Virus record (IMG/VR): IMGVR_UViG_3300018476_000014
Coordinates: 1-64,000 of that record
DNA from: a virus
Strand: one strand, 5' to 3'
Length of the DNA: 64,000 nt
The translations under genes and the position numbers were made by a program. Below, in pieces: positions 1 through 6,749 of the stretch; position 1 is the first letter of the stretch; each line of letters starts with the position of its first letter. Below the pieces are notes generated by a model, which was not told where the DNA came from, searched no databases, and saw only the letters and a program-made list of their open reading frames with translations.

Positions 1-227
1 ATGTCGAACAGGGCGTTGTGGGATATGGCGAACGTGTTCGGCCAGTCGATCGTCTTGAAGTAGTCCGGCAGATCCGGACCGTCCACGTAGATCGCCTTGT
101 CATCGGTGACAAAGGCGCAGCCCAGTGCTTCGAAGCGCGGGTCCATGACGTACTCGGCTGGAGAGATCTTCTTCAGCGTGAAATCGTCGGACCAGTAGGT
201 CTCGAAGTCGAGGAAGATCTTGCGCAT
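1..227 (-). CDS. Family A DNA polymerase, N-terminal part (cut by window edge)
   Basis: The first 75 codons of a leftward gene that runs off the left edge. The start ATG is at 227-225. The N-terminus carries the exonuclease I motif (LDFET, residues 6-10), then the stretch KKISPAEYVMDPRFEALG, typical of the proofreading domain of phage PolA-type DNA polymerases. The exonuclease II region SHNALFD lies near residue 69-75. In this family a DnaQ-like 3'-5' exonuclease is followed by a polymerase domain, which lies outside the window. It would be the replicative polymerase working with the primase-helicase at 58-61 kb. The gene is probably expressed separately from the parB-like gene, because a 388-base gap with strong inverted repeats lies between them. 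Confidence 0.85.
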   Translation of the reverse strand, partial: MRKIFLDFETYWSDDFTLKKISPAEYVMDPRFEALGCAFVTDDKAIYVDGPDLPDYFKTIDWPNTFAISHNALFD

Positions 228-311
228 CGTTTGCACCTGTCTATGTTTGCCCACATTGGGGCAGAGAGAAAGCTGTGTGACAGCGGCTCGGCAGCCTGCC
301 TCAAGTTAAAC

Positions 312-373
312 CAGAGGGGTGGGGTAGGAGTCACCCGCAACGCGATGCGGGATACAGGACCCCCACCCCTCTG
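312..373. repeat. Nested inverted repeat, terminator- or RNA-structure-like
   Basis: Outer arms of 13 bp (CAGAGGGGTGGGG at 312-324, exact complement at 361-373) enclose inner arms CCCGCA (334-339) and TGCGGG (346-351). It would form a long cruciform-like hairpin in the untranslated leader upstream of the polymerase gene. There is no clear U-tract, so a simple Rho-independent terminator is not certain. Confidence 0.6.
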
Positions 374-496
374 TATTACCTAGCCTTGTCTCTAACCTTG
401 ACCCCAATGCCAAGCGACGCGTCGCCGGGGGCGGGGAGGTATGGACTTTCCGTTGTTGGGCTGGCCGCTCGCCCTCACCAAACGCCCCCTAAACTC

Positions 497-513
497 GTCA
501 AACCGGGTTTAAC
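497..513. promoter_or_regulatory. GTTNAAC-family palindrome, site 1
   Basis: gtcaaaccgggtttaac: one mismatch from the consensus GTTNAAC-N3-GTTNAAC. It lies in the noncoding leader of the DNA polymerase gene. Confidence 0.6.
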
Positions 514-548
514 CCGATTTTCGAAATTTTCGGTTCGTCGAAAACCAA

Positions 549-567
549 CGTAACACTTTATGTTACG
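549..567. repeat. Short inverted repeat containing GTAACAC
   Basis: CGTAACA-CTTTA-TGTTACG with 7-bp arms. A closely similar element (GTAACACTTGACGTTAC, 19771-19787) lies in the divergent control region. Confidence 0.5.
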
Positions 568-578
568 AAACAAAGGTG

Positions 579-609
579 GGTGTTGAGTCAGGTCACCTGA
601 CTCAACACC
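579..609 (-). terminator. 31-bp perfect palindrome after the parB-like gene
   Basis: The 15-bp arms GGTGTTGAGTCAGGT and their exact complement flank a single C at 594, seven bases beyond the parB-like stop codon. On the minus strand the hairpin is followed by CACCTTTGTTTC, a modest T-rich tail. A terminator is likely; the perfect symmetry also fits a protein-binding site. Confidence 0.6.
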
Positions 610-615
610 TCTTCC

Positions 616-1701
616 TTACCTGCCGAGGTTATGCGCTACTTCTTCATCGATCAGCACACCGAGGCCGGCATGCAGTTCGCGCAGATAGTTGATAGTCATC
701 GGCTTCTTGGCGTCCGACAGACGCCCCTTCAGCCATTCCAGCAGTTCCTTCGGATCGCGCACGTTGACCCGCACCGTGACGACGTCTTCGGCCGACGGGT
801 TGATCGGCAGGGTCTTGCGTGGGTCTTTGCCTTCCGCCTTCGCCTTCGCTCTCGCATCGACATGAAGTGCTGCCAATGAGATCGCTTCCTCGATCTTCTC
901 GATCGGGCTCTCCGGTGTCACCTTGATCACCTCAGTGCCACCTGTCGCCTTCGCCACCACAGTGGCCATGTCTGAGATGGCCTTGAAATCCTGATTCAGC
1001 GTCTTTCGAGTAATTCCAAGGTCGGCAGTGACCTTTTCCGTCACTGTCTGCTTTGGGTTCTCTGTCACTTCAGGTGACAGAGAACCTGTACCCGGCTTAG
1101 CTTTACCAGACGGACCTGATTTCTTCGACTCAGCTCGCTTTTCGACTGCAGTTACAACTGTGCCGTCGATTAAACCCAGTTTCTTTACTAGCGTAGCGTA
1201 ACGCGCTCGCTGGGTCTGCTCCTGAGATACTGTTAGTGTCTTCCGGTGCAGGTTCTCCGAGATTTCCTTCATCTCGGCGTCGTCGTTGGGCATCCAGTCG
1301 TGGATGACCGCGGGGATCGACTGCCACATGGTCGCTTCCTGAAAAGCCTCCGGATCTTTGTCCGTGCGCTCCTCGATCAGCGCCTGCGCATGCTCCCAGC
1401 CGTCAACGAAGGCTAGATAGCGGTGCAGACCCCACATCAGCTCGTAGTCGTGATGATCCTTCTGCTTCCTGAGACCGATTGGCTGTAGAAGCCCGATCTT
1501 GCGGATATCGTCCTGGATCATCTTCACCATCTTAGGGTCGGCGTTGCGGTGCCGTCCCTTCGGCAGATGGATACGGTCCACCCGCACCTTGATGATGTTG
1601 GTCGGTGCCCGACGCGCATCCTTGTGGATGGTTGGCACCAGCATGTTGTGGTCGACACCGATCTGGCCGGCGCGAACGTCGATGTTCGTCTTGTTATTCA
1701 T
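616..1701 (-). CDS. ParB-like DNA-binding protein
   Basis: 361 residues. ParB/Srx-like domain at about 42-157, with WGLHRYLA (90-97) in the place of the CTP/nucleotide-contacting GxxR motif and ENLHRKTLT (149-157), the classic ParB ENLxRxxLT box. A helix-turn-helix-like segment follows (219-240, LGITRKTLNQDFK). A lysine-rich linker and a C-terminal domain complete it. I chose the ATG at 1701 because it follows CACGAAAGATAAGGCA, a version of this phage's common leader; an upstream TTG (1737) lacks support. Phage ParB-like proteins act in partition, transcription control or as nucleases, and which applies here cannot be seen. A 27-bp palindrome lies inside the gene (1058-1084) and recurs at 19789, a possible binding site. 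The DGQHR-domain gene lies just upstream. Confidence 0.8.
   Translation of the reverse strand: MNNKTNIDVRAGQIGVDHNMLVPTIHKDARRAPTNIIKVRVDRIHLPKGRHRNADPKMVKMIQDDIRKIGLLQPIGLRKQKDHHDYELMWGLHRYLAFVDGWEHAQALIEERTDKDPEAFQEATMWQSIPAVIHDWMPNDDAEMKEISENLHRKTLTVSQEQTQRARYATLVKKLGLIDGTVVTAVEKRAESKKSGPSGKAKPGTGSLSPEVTENPKQTVTEKVTADLGITRKTLNQDFKAISDMATVVAKATGGTEVIKVTPESPIEKIEEAISLAALHVDARAKAKAEGKDPRKTLPINPSAEDVVTVRVNVRDPKELLEWLKGRLSDAKKPMTINYLRELHAGLGVLIDEEVAHNLGR
1058..1084. promoter_or_regulatory. 27-bp palindrome inside the parB-like gene (parS-like candidate)
   Basis: TTCTCTGTCAC, five bases, GTGACAGAGAA: perfect 11-bp arms, extended to 13 bp by flanking G/C pairs. Read on the coding strand it matches 19789-19815 at 26 of 27 positions. 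It encodes SLSPEVTEN using codons (TCT, TCA, CCT) that are uncommon in this GC-rich genome, suggesting selection on the DNA. Confidence 0.6.
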
Positions 1702-1738
1702 TGCCTTATCTTTCGTGAAGTTCGCGGAATCGTGCAAA

Positions 1739-1765
1739 GGGTGCCGGACAACGTGTCCAGCACCC
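1739..1765 (-). terminator. Hairpin between DGQHR-domain and parB-like genes
   Basis: The 12-bp arms GGGTGC-x-GGACA and TGTCC-x-GCACCC have one G.U-type mismatch and a 3-nt loop. The hairpin lies just after the stop of the upstream gene and is followed on the minus strand by TTTGC. It is a probable partial terminator or processing hairpin. Confidence 0.5.
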
Positions 1766-1788
1766 CTCGCACCCCGCTGGGTTACAGG

Positions 1789-2811
1789 TTAGCCCTGCTT
1801 GAGGGCGGCGTAGAGAGCAGGCAGTCGCAGAGAGACACTCTGCTTGCCGGCCTTCTTCGGTGCGGTGTCGGCGTAGGCTTGGAACGCTGCGTCCCAGTGC
1901 ATGGAGGCCGGATTGACCCCTTCCGCAGCGAGGACACCCGCAGCCTGCCAGATCAGCGGCTGAGCGCCACCGACGGCCTTCTGCGCAGAAGCCAGCGTAT
2001 AGAGGCTGCTGAGCATCGGCACGCAGTGACCGTTGATGGCGTTGGTGCCCGCCGTGTTGAGCACGTCGTACCAAGTCGTCGCACTCTTCTTCAGCGCGTC
2101 ATGCCCGGCTGCGTAGCCAGCGATGAAGGCCATCGACTGACCGAAAGCGGCGACCGTCTTCTTGTTCGCCACCTGCCCAGCCGAATTGAACTCGCCTTCG
2201 GCAACGCCCGCATTCTTGAGCGCTTCGCCAATGGCCACCGACATCGGACCGTCGATGTTCTTCACACCCAGTTTCGCCTCGCTGATAGGCTTGGCGTAAT
2301 GGTTGAAGTCGTGCAGCACCTTCATGGCGTGGTCTTCCGAGATGCCATGATGGATGGTGATGGCGAACGGCACGTCGCCGGTTTCCGGCCGCTCCGAGCG
2401 CAGGTCGAAGCGCGCTTGAAGCTGCGTCTCGCCATCGATGGCGATGGCTGGCGACGTATACGAGAACTCGATCTCCCGAGCGTTCTCGTCCACCTCACCG
2501 AGGTCAGGGATGAACAGCGTGACTGGCGGTGTGTCGCCCATCACGGTGCCGTCCATGAGCCGGCCGATATAGGTCTTGTAGAGACCCGCTCGTGTCACCC
2601 GCTGCTTGTCCCACAGCCGCTGCACGATCTGTCTCAGATGCTTGAACGGGATGTCCCGTTCCTCGAACTTCTTCTCGCCCGTCTTCGCCATGAAGAGTGG
2701 CGACTTGACCCCGAAATACTCAAGCTCGTTGAGCGTCACGGAGCCAACCGCTTTGTTCTCATCCACAGGGATAGCTGTAAGGGACTTGCCCTTCGCACGT
2801 GTAGGATTCAT
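1789..2811 (-). CDS. DGQHR / DndB-like domain protein
   Basis: 340 residues. The segment FSYTSPAIAIDGETQLQAR (116-134) corresponds to the DGQHR signature of the DndB/ParB-related superfamily. It is followed by a beta-strand and a region with FNHYAKPISEAKLG, typical of the downstream DndB-like pattern. Known relatives act as regulators or accessory proteins of phosphorothioate (Dnd) and related DNA modification systems, and phage copies are mostly uncharacterised. No dnd or deazaguanine modification genes are visible in the window. It sits directly upstream of the parB-like gene, separated by a hairpin. The assignment rests on motif recognition only; the glutamate-for-glutamine variant (DGETQ rather than DGQHR) adds uncertainty. 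Confidence 0.6.
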   Translation of the reverse strand: MNPTRAKGKSLTAIPVDENKAVGSVTLNELEYFGVKSPLFMAKTGEKKFEERDIPFKHLRQIVQRLWDKQRVTRAGLYKTYIGRLMDGTVMGDTPPVTLFIPDLGEVDENAREIEFSYTSPAIAIDGETQLQARFDLRSERPETGDVPFAITIHHGISEDHAMKVLHDFNHYAKPISEAKLGVKNIDGPMSVAIGEALKNAGVAEGEFNSAGQVANKKTVAAFGQSMAFIAGYAAGHDALKKSATTWYDVLNTAGTNAINGHCVPMLSSLYTLASAQKAVGGAQPLIWQAAGVLAAEGVNPASMHWDAAFQAYADTAPKKAGKQSVSLRLPALYAALKQG

Positions 2812-2818
2812 ATTAATA

Positions 2819-2944
2819 TCAAGCTTTCTGGCCGCGCAGGCCTTTAGGTTTTTCAGGAAGAGTCGGCAGGGTGTCAGCCCATTTGCCGGCTCTTTTTACA
2901 TACATGCACGTTACATGATTCGTTACAAGCGCTTTTTTATGCAA
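2819..2944 (-). CDS. Small basic protein, unknown (41 aa, TTG start)
   Basis: A 41-residue Lys/Arg-rich frame ending eight bases before the DGQHR-domain gene. An AAGGAGGT Shine-Dalgarno sequence lies about 13 bases upstream of the TTG at 2944; a shorter form could start at the ATG at 2905. Function is unknown. The spacing to the next gene and the strong ribosome site support it, but the start is uncertain. Confidence 0.35.
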   Translation of the reverse strand: MHKKALVTNHVTCMYVKRAGKWADTLPTLPEKPKGLRGQKA

Positions 2945-2990
2945 GCGCGCGAGTCTACCTCCTTTTGTTATGCATAGGGTTAAAATCGAA

Positions 2991-3022
2991 CCCCCGGAGG
3001 CGGTACCAGGCACCTCCGGGGG
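2991..3022 (-). terminator. Rho-independent terminator (leftward)
   Basis: The 10-bp arms CCCCCGGAGG / CCTCCGGGGG have a 12-nt loop and are followed on the minus strand by TTCGATTTTAA. It closes the operon that ends with the gene at 3096-3353. Confidence 0.75.
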
Positions 3023-3028
3023 CAGCGG

Positions 3029-3045
3029 GTTAAACTAGGTTCAAC
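3029..3045. promoter_or_regulatory. GTTNAAC-family palindrome, site 2
   Basis: gttaaactaggttcaac, both half-sites perfect. It lies between the stop of the 3096-3353 gene and the terminator hairpin at 2991-3022. Confidence 0.65.
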
Positions 3046-3095
3046 TCCGCTATGAGCAGGGCTCCTTGGGGAAGGATTTGCGATTCTTGCCCTGC

Positions 3096-3353
3096 TCAAT
3101 CTCTCGAGCGATAGCTACGATAGCGGTAGTCGCGATCGTCATCGTCGTTGTCGGTGGCCTGCCTGAAGGCCAGCACGGTGATCACGCCAAGGCCGAAGCC
3201 GATGAAACCGGCCACCAGGCCGTCTGGTATGCCACTGTCGGGGTGGTACTGGCGCCGCCTGACCGAGCGCCGGATCGGCTCAGGGTCACGCGGGATGGCG
3301 TCTTCGGGATCATCCGGTTCGGTATTCGTGGTGGATACTGTTGGGTCGACCAT
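3096..3353 (-). CDS. Single-span membrane protein, unknown (85 aa)
   Basis: The N-terminal half is acidic then basic (RRSVRRR). One hydrophobic segment follows (LVAGFIGFGLGVITVLAF, about residues 45-63), then a short charged tail rich in Asp, Tyr and Arg. AAGGAGG precedes the ATG by eight bases. It is the last gene of the leftward run beginning near 8 kb and is followed by a palindrome and terminator. No family recognised. Confidence 0.7.
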   Translation of the reverse strand: MVDPTVSTTNTEPDDPEDAIPRDPEPIRRSVRRRQYHPDSGIPDGLVAGFIGFGLGVITVLAFRQATDNDDDDRDYRYRSYRSRD

Positions 3354-3374
3354 CGTGTTTCCTCCTTGGTTAAC

Positions 3375-3998
3375 TCACTCCAGGAACTGGTTGAACCACG
3401 CCCACAGGGCGGCGTCCTTCTCCACTGTATGCGCACCCCATTTTAAGAGGGTGTCGTAGCCGAAATAGGTCATGCCGCTCGCCGGCGTCTCGACCATGTC
3501 CTTGAGCGGCTCGCTGCGCACGCCATAACTCTTGTGCAACACTTTGGCGGTCATCTTGGTCCATTGCGGGTCCGGTTCTCCCGTCGCGGTGTCATGCACC
3601 TGATGAACGCCTAGCTCAGCGCTGTAATCGATCAGCAGGTTCCCCTGAGAGAGCGCCACCAGTGCTGGGAACGAGCACGCCGACAGACAGTAACCATCGA
3701 CGTAGACCGTCGCCTCGTTGTAGTGCACCCACCCAGCAAGACGGACACCTTCGTCGCCGTCGCCGCCCCATGAATCAAGCTCCAGAGCGACGATCTTGTA
3801 GCCGTCCTTGATTGCTTTCTTGCGGGCTTTCTTGACCTGCTCCAGATCGCCCGGCACGATTTCCCCGCTCAAGCGGATCGTCACCAGCTTCACGTCGGCG
3901 TCTGTCGGCCAGTACGCCCTTTCGGCTGTTACTTCGGCTGTCCATGACGACGTAGCCCACAATGTCCCCAGCAGGGACGTCAGAATTCTGTTCCGCAC
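3375..3998 (-). CDS. Exported ClpP-like serine protease/peptidase-fold protein
   Basis: 207 residues. I chose the GTG at 3998: it follows GGAGG with 8-9 bases spacing and gives a clean signal peptide (basic start, hydrophobic core ILTSLLGTLWATSSWTA, cleavage after about residue 21). The mature part looks like the ClpP/crotonase-fold periplasmic family of COG3904: IRLSGEIVPGD (41-51), ALELDSWGGDGDEG (71-84, oxyanion Gly-Gly), YCLSAC with candidate nucleophile Ser106, and LGVHQ with candidate His132. These proteins are thought to be peptidases or relatives outside the cytoplasmic membrane. Its role in a phage is unknown; envelope remodelling, lysis timing or exclusion are guesses. The neighbouring reading frame (3775-4305) overlaps its first 224 bases. 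Confidence 0.7.
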   Translation of the reverse strand: MRNRILTSLLGTLWATSSWTAEVTAERAYWPTDADVKLVTIRLSGEIVPGDLEQVKKARKKAIKDGYKIVALELDSWGGDGDEGVRLAGWVHYNEATVYVDGYCLSACSFPALVALSQGNLLIDYSAELGVHQVHDTATGEPDPQWTKMTAKVLHKSYGVRSEPLKDMVETPASGMTYFGYDTLLKWGAHTVEKDAALWAWFNQFLE

Positions 3999-4305
3999 CG
4001 TGATTTTCCTCCATGCGCTTCTCAAGCTCTTTGAGAAGCGGACCCATCATTTTCCCTCTCCACTCGCCGCCGCGTCTCCAGATCATCGCGATGGCGTTTC
4101 TCAGATGCTGTTCGGTCAGCGTGTTGATAGGCAGCGCTCTTCCATCCTCAGTCAGCCAGATCGGCTCGCTGACGATGTCTTGAACCGTCCACAAGGTGCG
4201 GCAGTCCTCGCAGAAGAACTCCTGCGTCTTGTACCAGTAGATGAGCGGCGCATGCTTGCAGCTCGGGCACGGGCCGCTGAACAGGCAGTTGGGATCAGTG
4301 TTCAT
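3775..4305 (-). CDS. Zinc-ribbon-like protein with long 3' overlap (176 aa)
   Basis: ATG at 4305 overlaps the previous stop (ATGA). Residues 1-100 look genuine: CPSC and CEDC form a probable zinc ribbon, followed by a helical region (LTEQHLRNAIAMIWRRGGEW, KELEKRMEE). The last 75 residues are Arg/Gly-rich and lie antiphase over the start of the ClpP-like gene, so they look like untested read-through sequence. Either the overlap is real, or the gene was once shorter, or a frameshift links it to the next gene. Function unknown. Confidence 0.55.
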   Translation of the reverse strand: MNTDPNCLFSGPCPSCKHAPLIYWYKTQEFFCEDCRTLWTVQDIVSEPIWLTEDGRALPINTLTEQHLRNAIAMIWRRGGEWRGKMMGPLLKELEKRMEENHGAEQNSDVPAGDIVGYVVMDSRSNSRKGVLADRRRREAGDDPLERGNRAGRSGAGQESPQESNQGRLQDRRSGA

Positions 4306-4655
4306 TGCACCACCTTCTTGGGTCCGGCCCTGCACTGCGCCACGTAGGCGTGCCAGCCATTGTTGGCGATGAAGCCCAGCCGTTGCATGATGCCGTGGAT
4401 CTGCGCGCCATCTGCCTCGGGGGCTCCATCCTTGTTCTTCGACGCGTTGACGATGACGTGCATCAGCTCCTGCGTCTCTTCGTTGTTGGCGTAGACGAGG
4501 CCGACAGCGCCTTGGTAGCCCTCGGCAGAGAACTCGAACTCCGGATGCTCCAGCATCCACTCGACCCCTGCCTCAAGCATGTCCTGACACGTCTTTTCGT
4601 AGCCACCGCCAAAGCCGCTGATCTCACCCATCTCTGGCGTGTGGCGGTAGCTCAC
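4302..4655 (-). CDS. Unknown protein (117 aa, GTG start)
   Basis: Starts GTG at 4655 overlapping the upstream stop, and ends in an ATGA overlap with the zinc-ribbon gene. It appears soluble, acidic in the middle (ANNEETQELMHV), ending with a conserved-looking HGIMQRLGFIANNGWHAYV-type segment. No family recognised; coupling on both sides supports it. Confidence 0.65.
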   Translation of the reverse strand: MSYRHTPEMGEISGFGGGYEKTCQDMLEAGVEWMLEHPEFEFSAEGYQGAVGLVYANNEETQELMHVIVNASKNKDGAPEADGAQIHGIMQRLGFIANNGWHAYVAQCRAGPKKVVQ

Positions 4656-4813
4656 TTGTCGACCCGCTTGATGGCTTCCATCAGCCGGGCCTTGAGCTTC
4701 TGTACTTGAGCGATGTGGTGCTCGTCGCCTTGGGTCAGCCGGCCGTCCTCCAGACCGATGGTGACGGCGTGGATGAGCAGGGAAATCTCGACCAGGTTGA
4801 GGGTGATCCTCAT
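4652..4813 (-). CDS. Small helical protein, unknown (53 aa)
   Basis: ATG at 4813 overlaps the stop of the zinc-finger gene upstream (ATGA). The N-terminus is hydrophobic (LNLVEISLLIHAVTIGL) and the C-terminus is a charged helix (HIAQVQKLKARLMEAIKR). Probably amphipathic or coiled; function unknown. Confidence 0.6.
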   Translation of the reverse strand: MRITLNLVEISLLIHAVTIGLEDGRLTQGDEHHIAQVQKLKARLMEAIKRVDK

Positions 4814-4998
4814 GAGAGTGTCGCCCCCAGCCTGAAGCTCTGCCAGCATTCGGCGCACATGACGCCGGGCTCGTCTTTCAATTCGCCCGGGTAATGGGCT
4901 CGGAATTCATCCTCCAGGTACCTTCTGGAGAGTGTGCTCCAGAAGGTCCTGCCACACGCACTACACCTGTACTTACGTGACTTAATGTCTTGCTGCAC
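4810..4998 (-). CDS. Small zinc-finger protein (62 aa, GTG start)
   Basis: Two CxxC knuckles, CSAC (residues 12-15) and CAEC (48-51), around a basic region with HYPGE, the pattern of a single treble-clef or ribbon zinc domain common in phage early proteins. GTG at 4998 lies inside the 3' end of the preceding gene (17-base overlap). Likely nucleic-acid or host-protein binding by inference. Confidence 0.65.
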   Translation of the reverse strand: MQQDIKSRKYRCSACGRTFWSTLSRRYLEDEFRAHYPGELKDEPGVMCAECWQSFRLGATLS

Positions 4999-5155
4999 TC
5001 AGACGCTCCAGCTCTTCGCGTAGCTTCGCCATCGCTTCGTCCTGAGACTTGATGGCGACGCGAACCTCGTTGAACAGCAGGGCGATAATTCCACCGTCCG
5101 CCCTGTGATCGATTGCTTCTGATAGATTGTCCAAGCACCTCGTTGCTGTTTGCAT
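4982..5155 (-). CDS. Small coiled protein, unknown (57 aa)
   Basis: ATG at 5155 follows AAGGGACG. The N-terminal half is mixed; the C-terminal half is a predicted helix (RVAIKSQDEAMAKLREELE). It overlaps the zinc-finger gene by 17 bases, which suggests translational coupling, and starts 34 bases after the beta-helix gene. Confidence 0.6.
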   Translation of the reverse strand: MQTATRCLDNLSEAIDHRADGGIIALLFNEVRVAIKSQDEAMAKLREELERLSAARH

Positions 5156-5188
5156 TGCACTCGTCCCTTCATCGTTTCTTATTGTTGG

Positions 5189-6481
5189 TTACTCCACTAC
5201 ACGTACTTCCGGTGTCGGCACCGCGGATGCCTTGTCGTTGGCTTCCCCAGCATCGGACTCGGGGTCTTCTGCCGTCATTGATTGTGGATTGAAATCCATC
5301 ACGTTCTTGGCCCTGATCAGCGACCGATAAGTGGCGCCGCTGATCACCTCACCCTTGATGTGTATGTCACTGTCTTCGATGGCTTGATCGCCACAATCGA
5401 CTCGCACGTCGTGCCTTGAAACAATGTCGGCCCAACTAAGAGTACCGGTTTTGTGTTCGAGTAGCGTTGAGATGTGCTCGAGGTGAGATCCCTCGCGAAA
5501 CGAAAGCCAATACACGATCCCCCCGTTCACGGTCTTGATCACTGGGTTCGATGTGAAGATCCCGATCGGACCGATGTGAAGATGGTAAACGCCAGCGTTC
5601 TGCCGTCCGAGACCGTCGATCAGGAACAGCGGATTGACTGGCCCGCCATTGCACTCGGTCCTGCCGCCCGGCTCCAGCCGGATCACCCTTGGCGAAACCC
5701 AGTTACCAGGGGTGGTTTCACCGGGCTCAAGCACGATGTGCGCCCGCCCTTGGCTGTTCAGGTAAGTGGGGACGATGGTGATGTCCTCCACCTGCCCCTT
5801 GAGCAGGAACACCGAGTTGTTGCCCATGCCGCAGCGAATGTCACAGTTCTGAAAGACGTTCGCCGAGCAGCTGCCGGACTTCTTGTTCGGTGGGTAGTAG
5901 GCACTGGGCAAGCCCCAGTAGTCCTGATTGGCGATCATCACGGTTGCCCGAGCCTTGTTCCACTGAAAATCACCTTGCCCAGTCATCCACAAATGGCAGT
6001 TCTCGAAGGTAAGGATCTCTCCGGCGATGTTTGTAATGACTGAATGGCCCCAGTTCTCCGATGTCTGCACGCCGGAGAGCGCAGTTGTGTCGCCGCACTG
6101 CCCGCCGCCATCGACATTGTCGGCGCGGCCGCAGAGCAGGAAGCACGATGGCGTGTCCCGCGCATCGCCAGAGAAGATGCCGTCGCGGATGCGCCAGTGG
6201 CGGATGCCGCCCATGACCTCATGCACCGGCTTCCCCTTGGTTTTGCAGTAGATGTGCTGGGGATAGCGGTTGGAGTATTGCAGCGTTGACGCGTGGCGCA
6301 GTTTGATAGGCGTCTTGATCTCCAAGCCTTCGCGGTTCGGCACGTAGACGGCCAGGTTCCCTTGGTCGAAGGCGTTGTTGATCATCTGGCCCAAGTCGTT
6401 GCCAGTGAAGTCGAGGGCGTTGACGCCCTCTGCTTCGTTGGTGTTAGACGACTGCTGCGATGGTTGTTGGTTCTGGGTCAT
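5189..6481 (-). CDS. Beta-helix (pectate-lyase-like) protein, unknown (430 aa)
   Basis: The start ATG at 6481 follows AAGGGACTAACGAAA; an upstream in-frame start is less likely. After a Gln/Ser/Asn-rich start the protein has the periodic short-strand, Asn/Gly-rich pattern of a right-handed parallel beta-helix (for example ITNIAGEILTFENCHLW, FQNCDIRCGMGNNSVFL), as in tailspikes and polysaccharide lyases, plus many cysteines. No catalytic residues can be assigned. Unexpectedly it lies in the early leftward operon, not with the tail genes. It might be a virion decoration or depolymerase expressed from this block, or an intracellular protein. Fold assignment is by eye. Confidence 0.55.
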   Translation of the reverse strand: MTQNQQPSQQSSNTNEAEGVNALDFTGNDLGQMINNAFDQGNLAVYVPNREGLEIKTPIKLRHASTLQYSNRYPQHIYCKTKGKPVHEVMGGIRHWRIRDGIFSGDARDTPSCFLLCGRADNVDGGGQCGDTTALSGVQTSENWGHSVITNIAGEILTFENCHLWMTGQGDFQWNKARATVMIANQDYWGLPSAYYPPNKKSGSCSANVFQNCDIRCGMGNNSVFLLKGQVEDITIVPTYLNSQGRAHIVLEPGETTPGNWVSPRVIRLEPGGRTECNGGPVNPLFLIDGLGRQNAGVYHLHIGPIGIFTSNPVIKTVNGGIVYWLSFREGSHLEHISTLLEHKTGTLSWADIVSRHDVRVDCGDQAIEDSDIHIKGEVISGATYRSLIRAKNVMDFNPQSMTAEDPESDAGEANDKASAVPTPEVRVVE

Positions 6482-6749
6482 TTTCGTTAGTCCCTTCCGT
6501 TCCGAAATACCCGACGCCATCGGTGACGTCCCGGTAGACCTTATAGGCTGCTTCGAAGCGGGTCTTGTCGTCGCGGGAAAGCATTATCTGGTAGTCCAAC
6601 CTGCCGATGAGGTCCTCGAAGTGGAACTGCTGTGCCCAGTCACCGCTCCACCAGTTGCCGGGGATCTCGATATCACGGGTATTCCCGCCCGCGTGTGCCG
6701 CCCACCTCTCCTGTGGCGTGTTGTTCTTGAAGACAATCCGGTAACGCAT
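6444..6749 (-). CDS. Unknown protein (101 aa)
   Basis: ATG at 6749 is preceded by AAAAAGGAGGATGGTTAA, one of the strongest ribosome sites in the block. The protein starts MRYRIVFKNNTPQERW, has a Trp-rich middle (NWWSGDWAQQFHFEDL), and looks like a small soluble domain. It overlaps the beta-helix gene start by 38 bases. No family recognised. Confidence 0.7.
   Translation of the reverse strand: MRYRIVFKNNTPQERWAAHAGGNTRDIEIPGNWWSGDWAQQFHFEDLIGRLDYQIMLSRDDKTRFEAAYKVYRDVTDGVGYFGTEGTNENDPEPTTIAAVV

Larger units (their letters stand above)
228..615. other. Noncoding control region between DNA polymerase and parB-like gene
   Basis: No convincing gene. It holds a nested inverted repeat (312-373), a member of the GTTNAAC palindrome family (497-513), a short repeat CGTAACA-N5-TGTTACG (549-567) and a perfect 31-bp palindrome (579-609). 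This is the probable transcription end of the parB-like gene and the leader of the polymerase gene. Confidence 0.7.

Noticed and set aside
1549-2847. Long plus-strand reading frame of 432 codons
   Set aside because: Antisense shadow of the parB-like and DGQHR genes; Arg/His/Val-rich with no domain signal.
2858-2898. Hairpin followed by TTTTT on the plus strand, like a Rho-independent terminator
   Set aside because: No plus-strand gene lies upstream; the bases are inside a small minus-strand reading frame. Left out as a terminator.
4878-5138. Minus-strand frame of 86 codons
   Set aside because: Ser/Arg/Gly-rich; the coupled frames at 4982-5155 and 4810-4998 have better ribosome sites and protein character.
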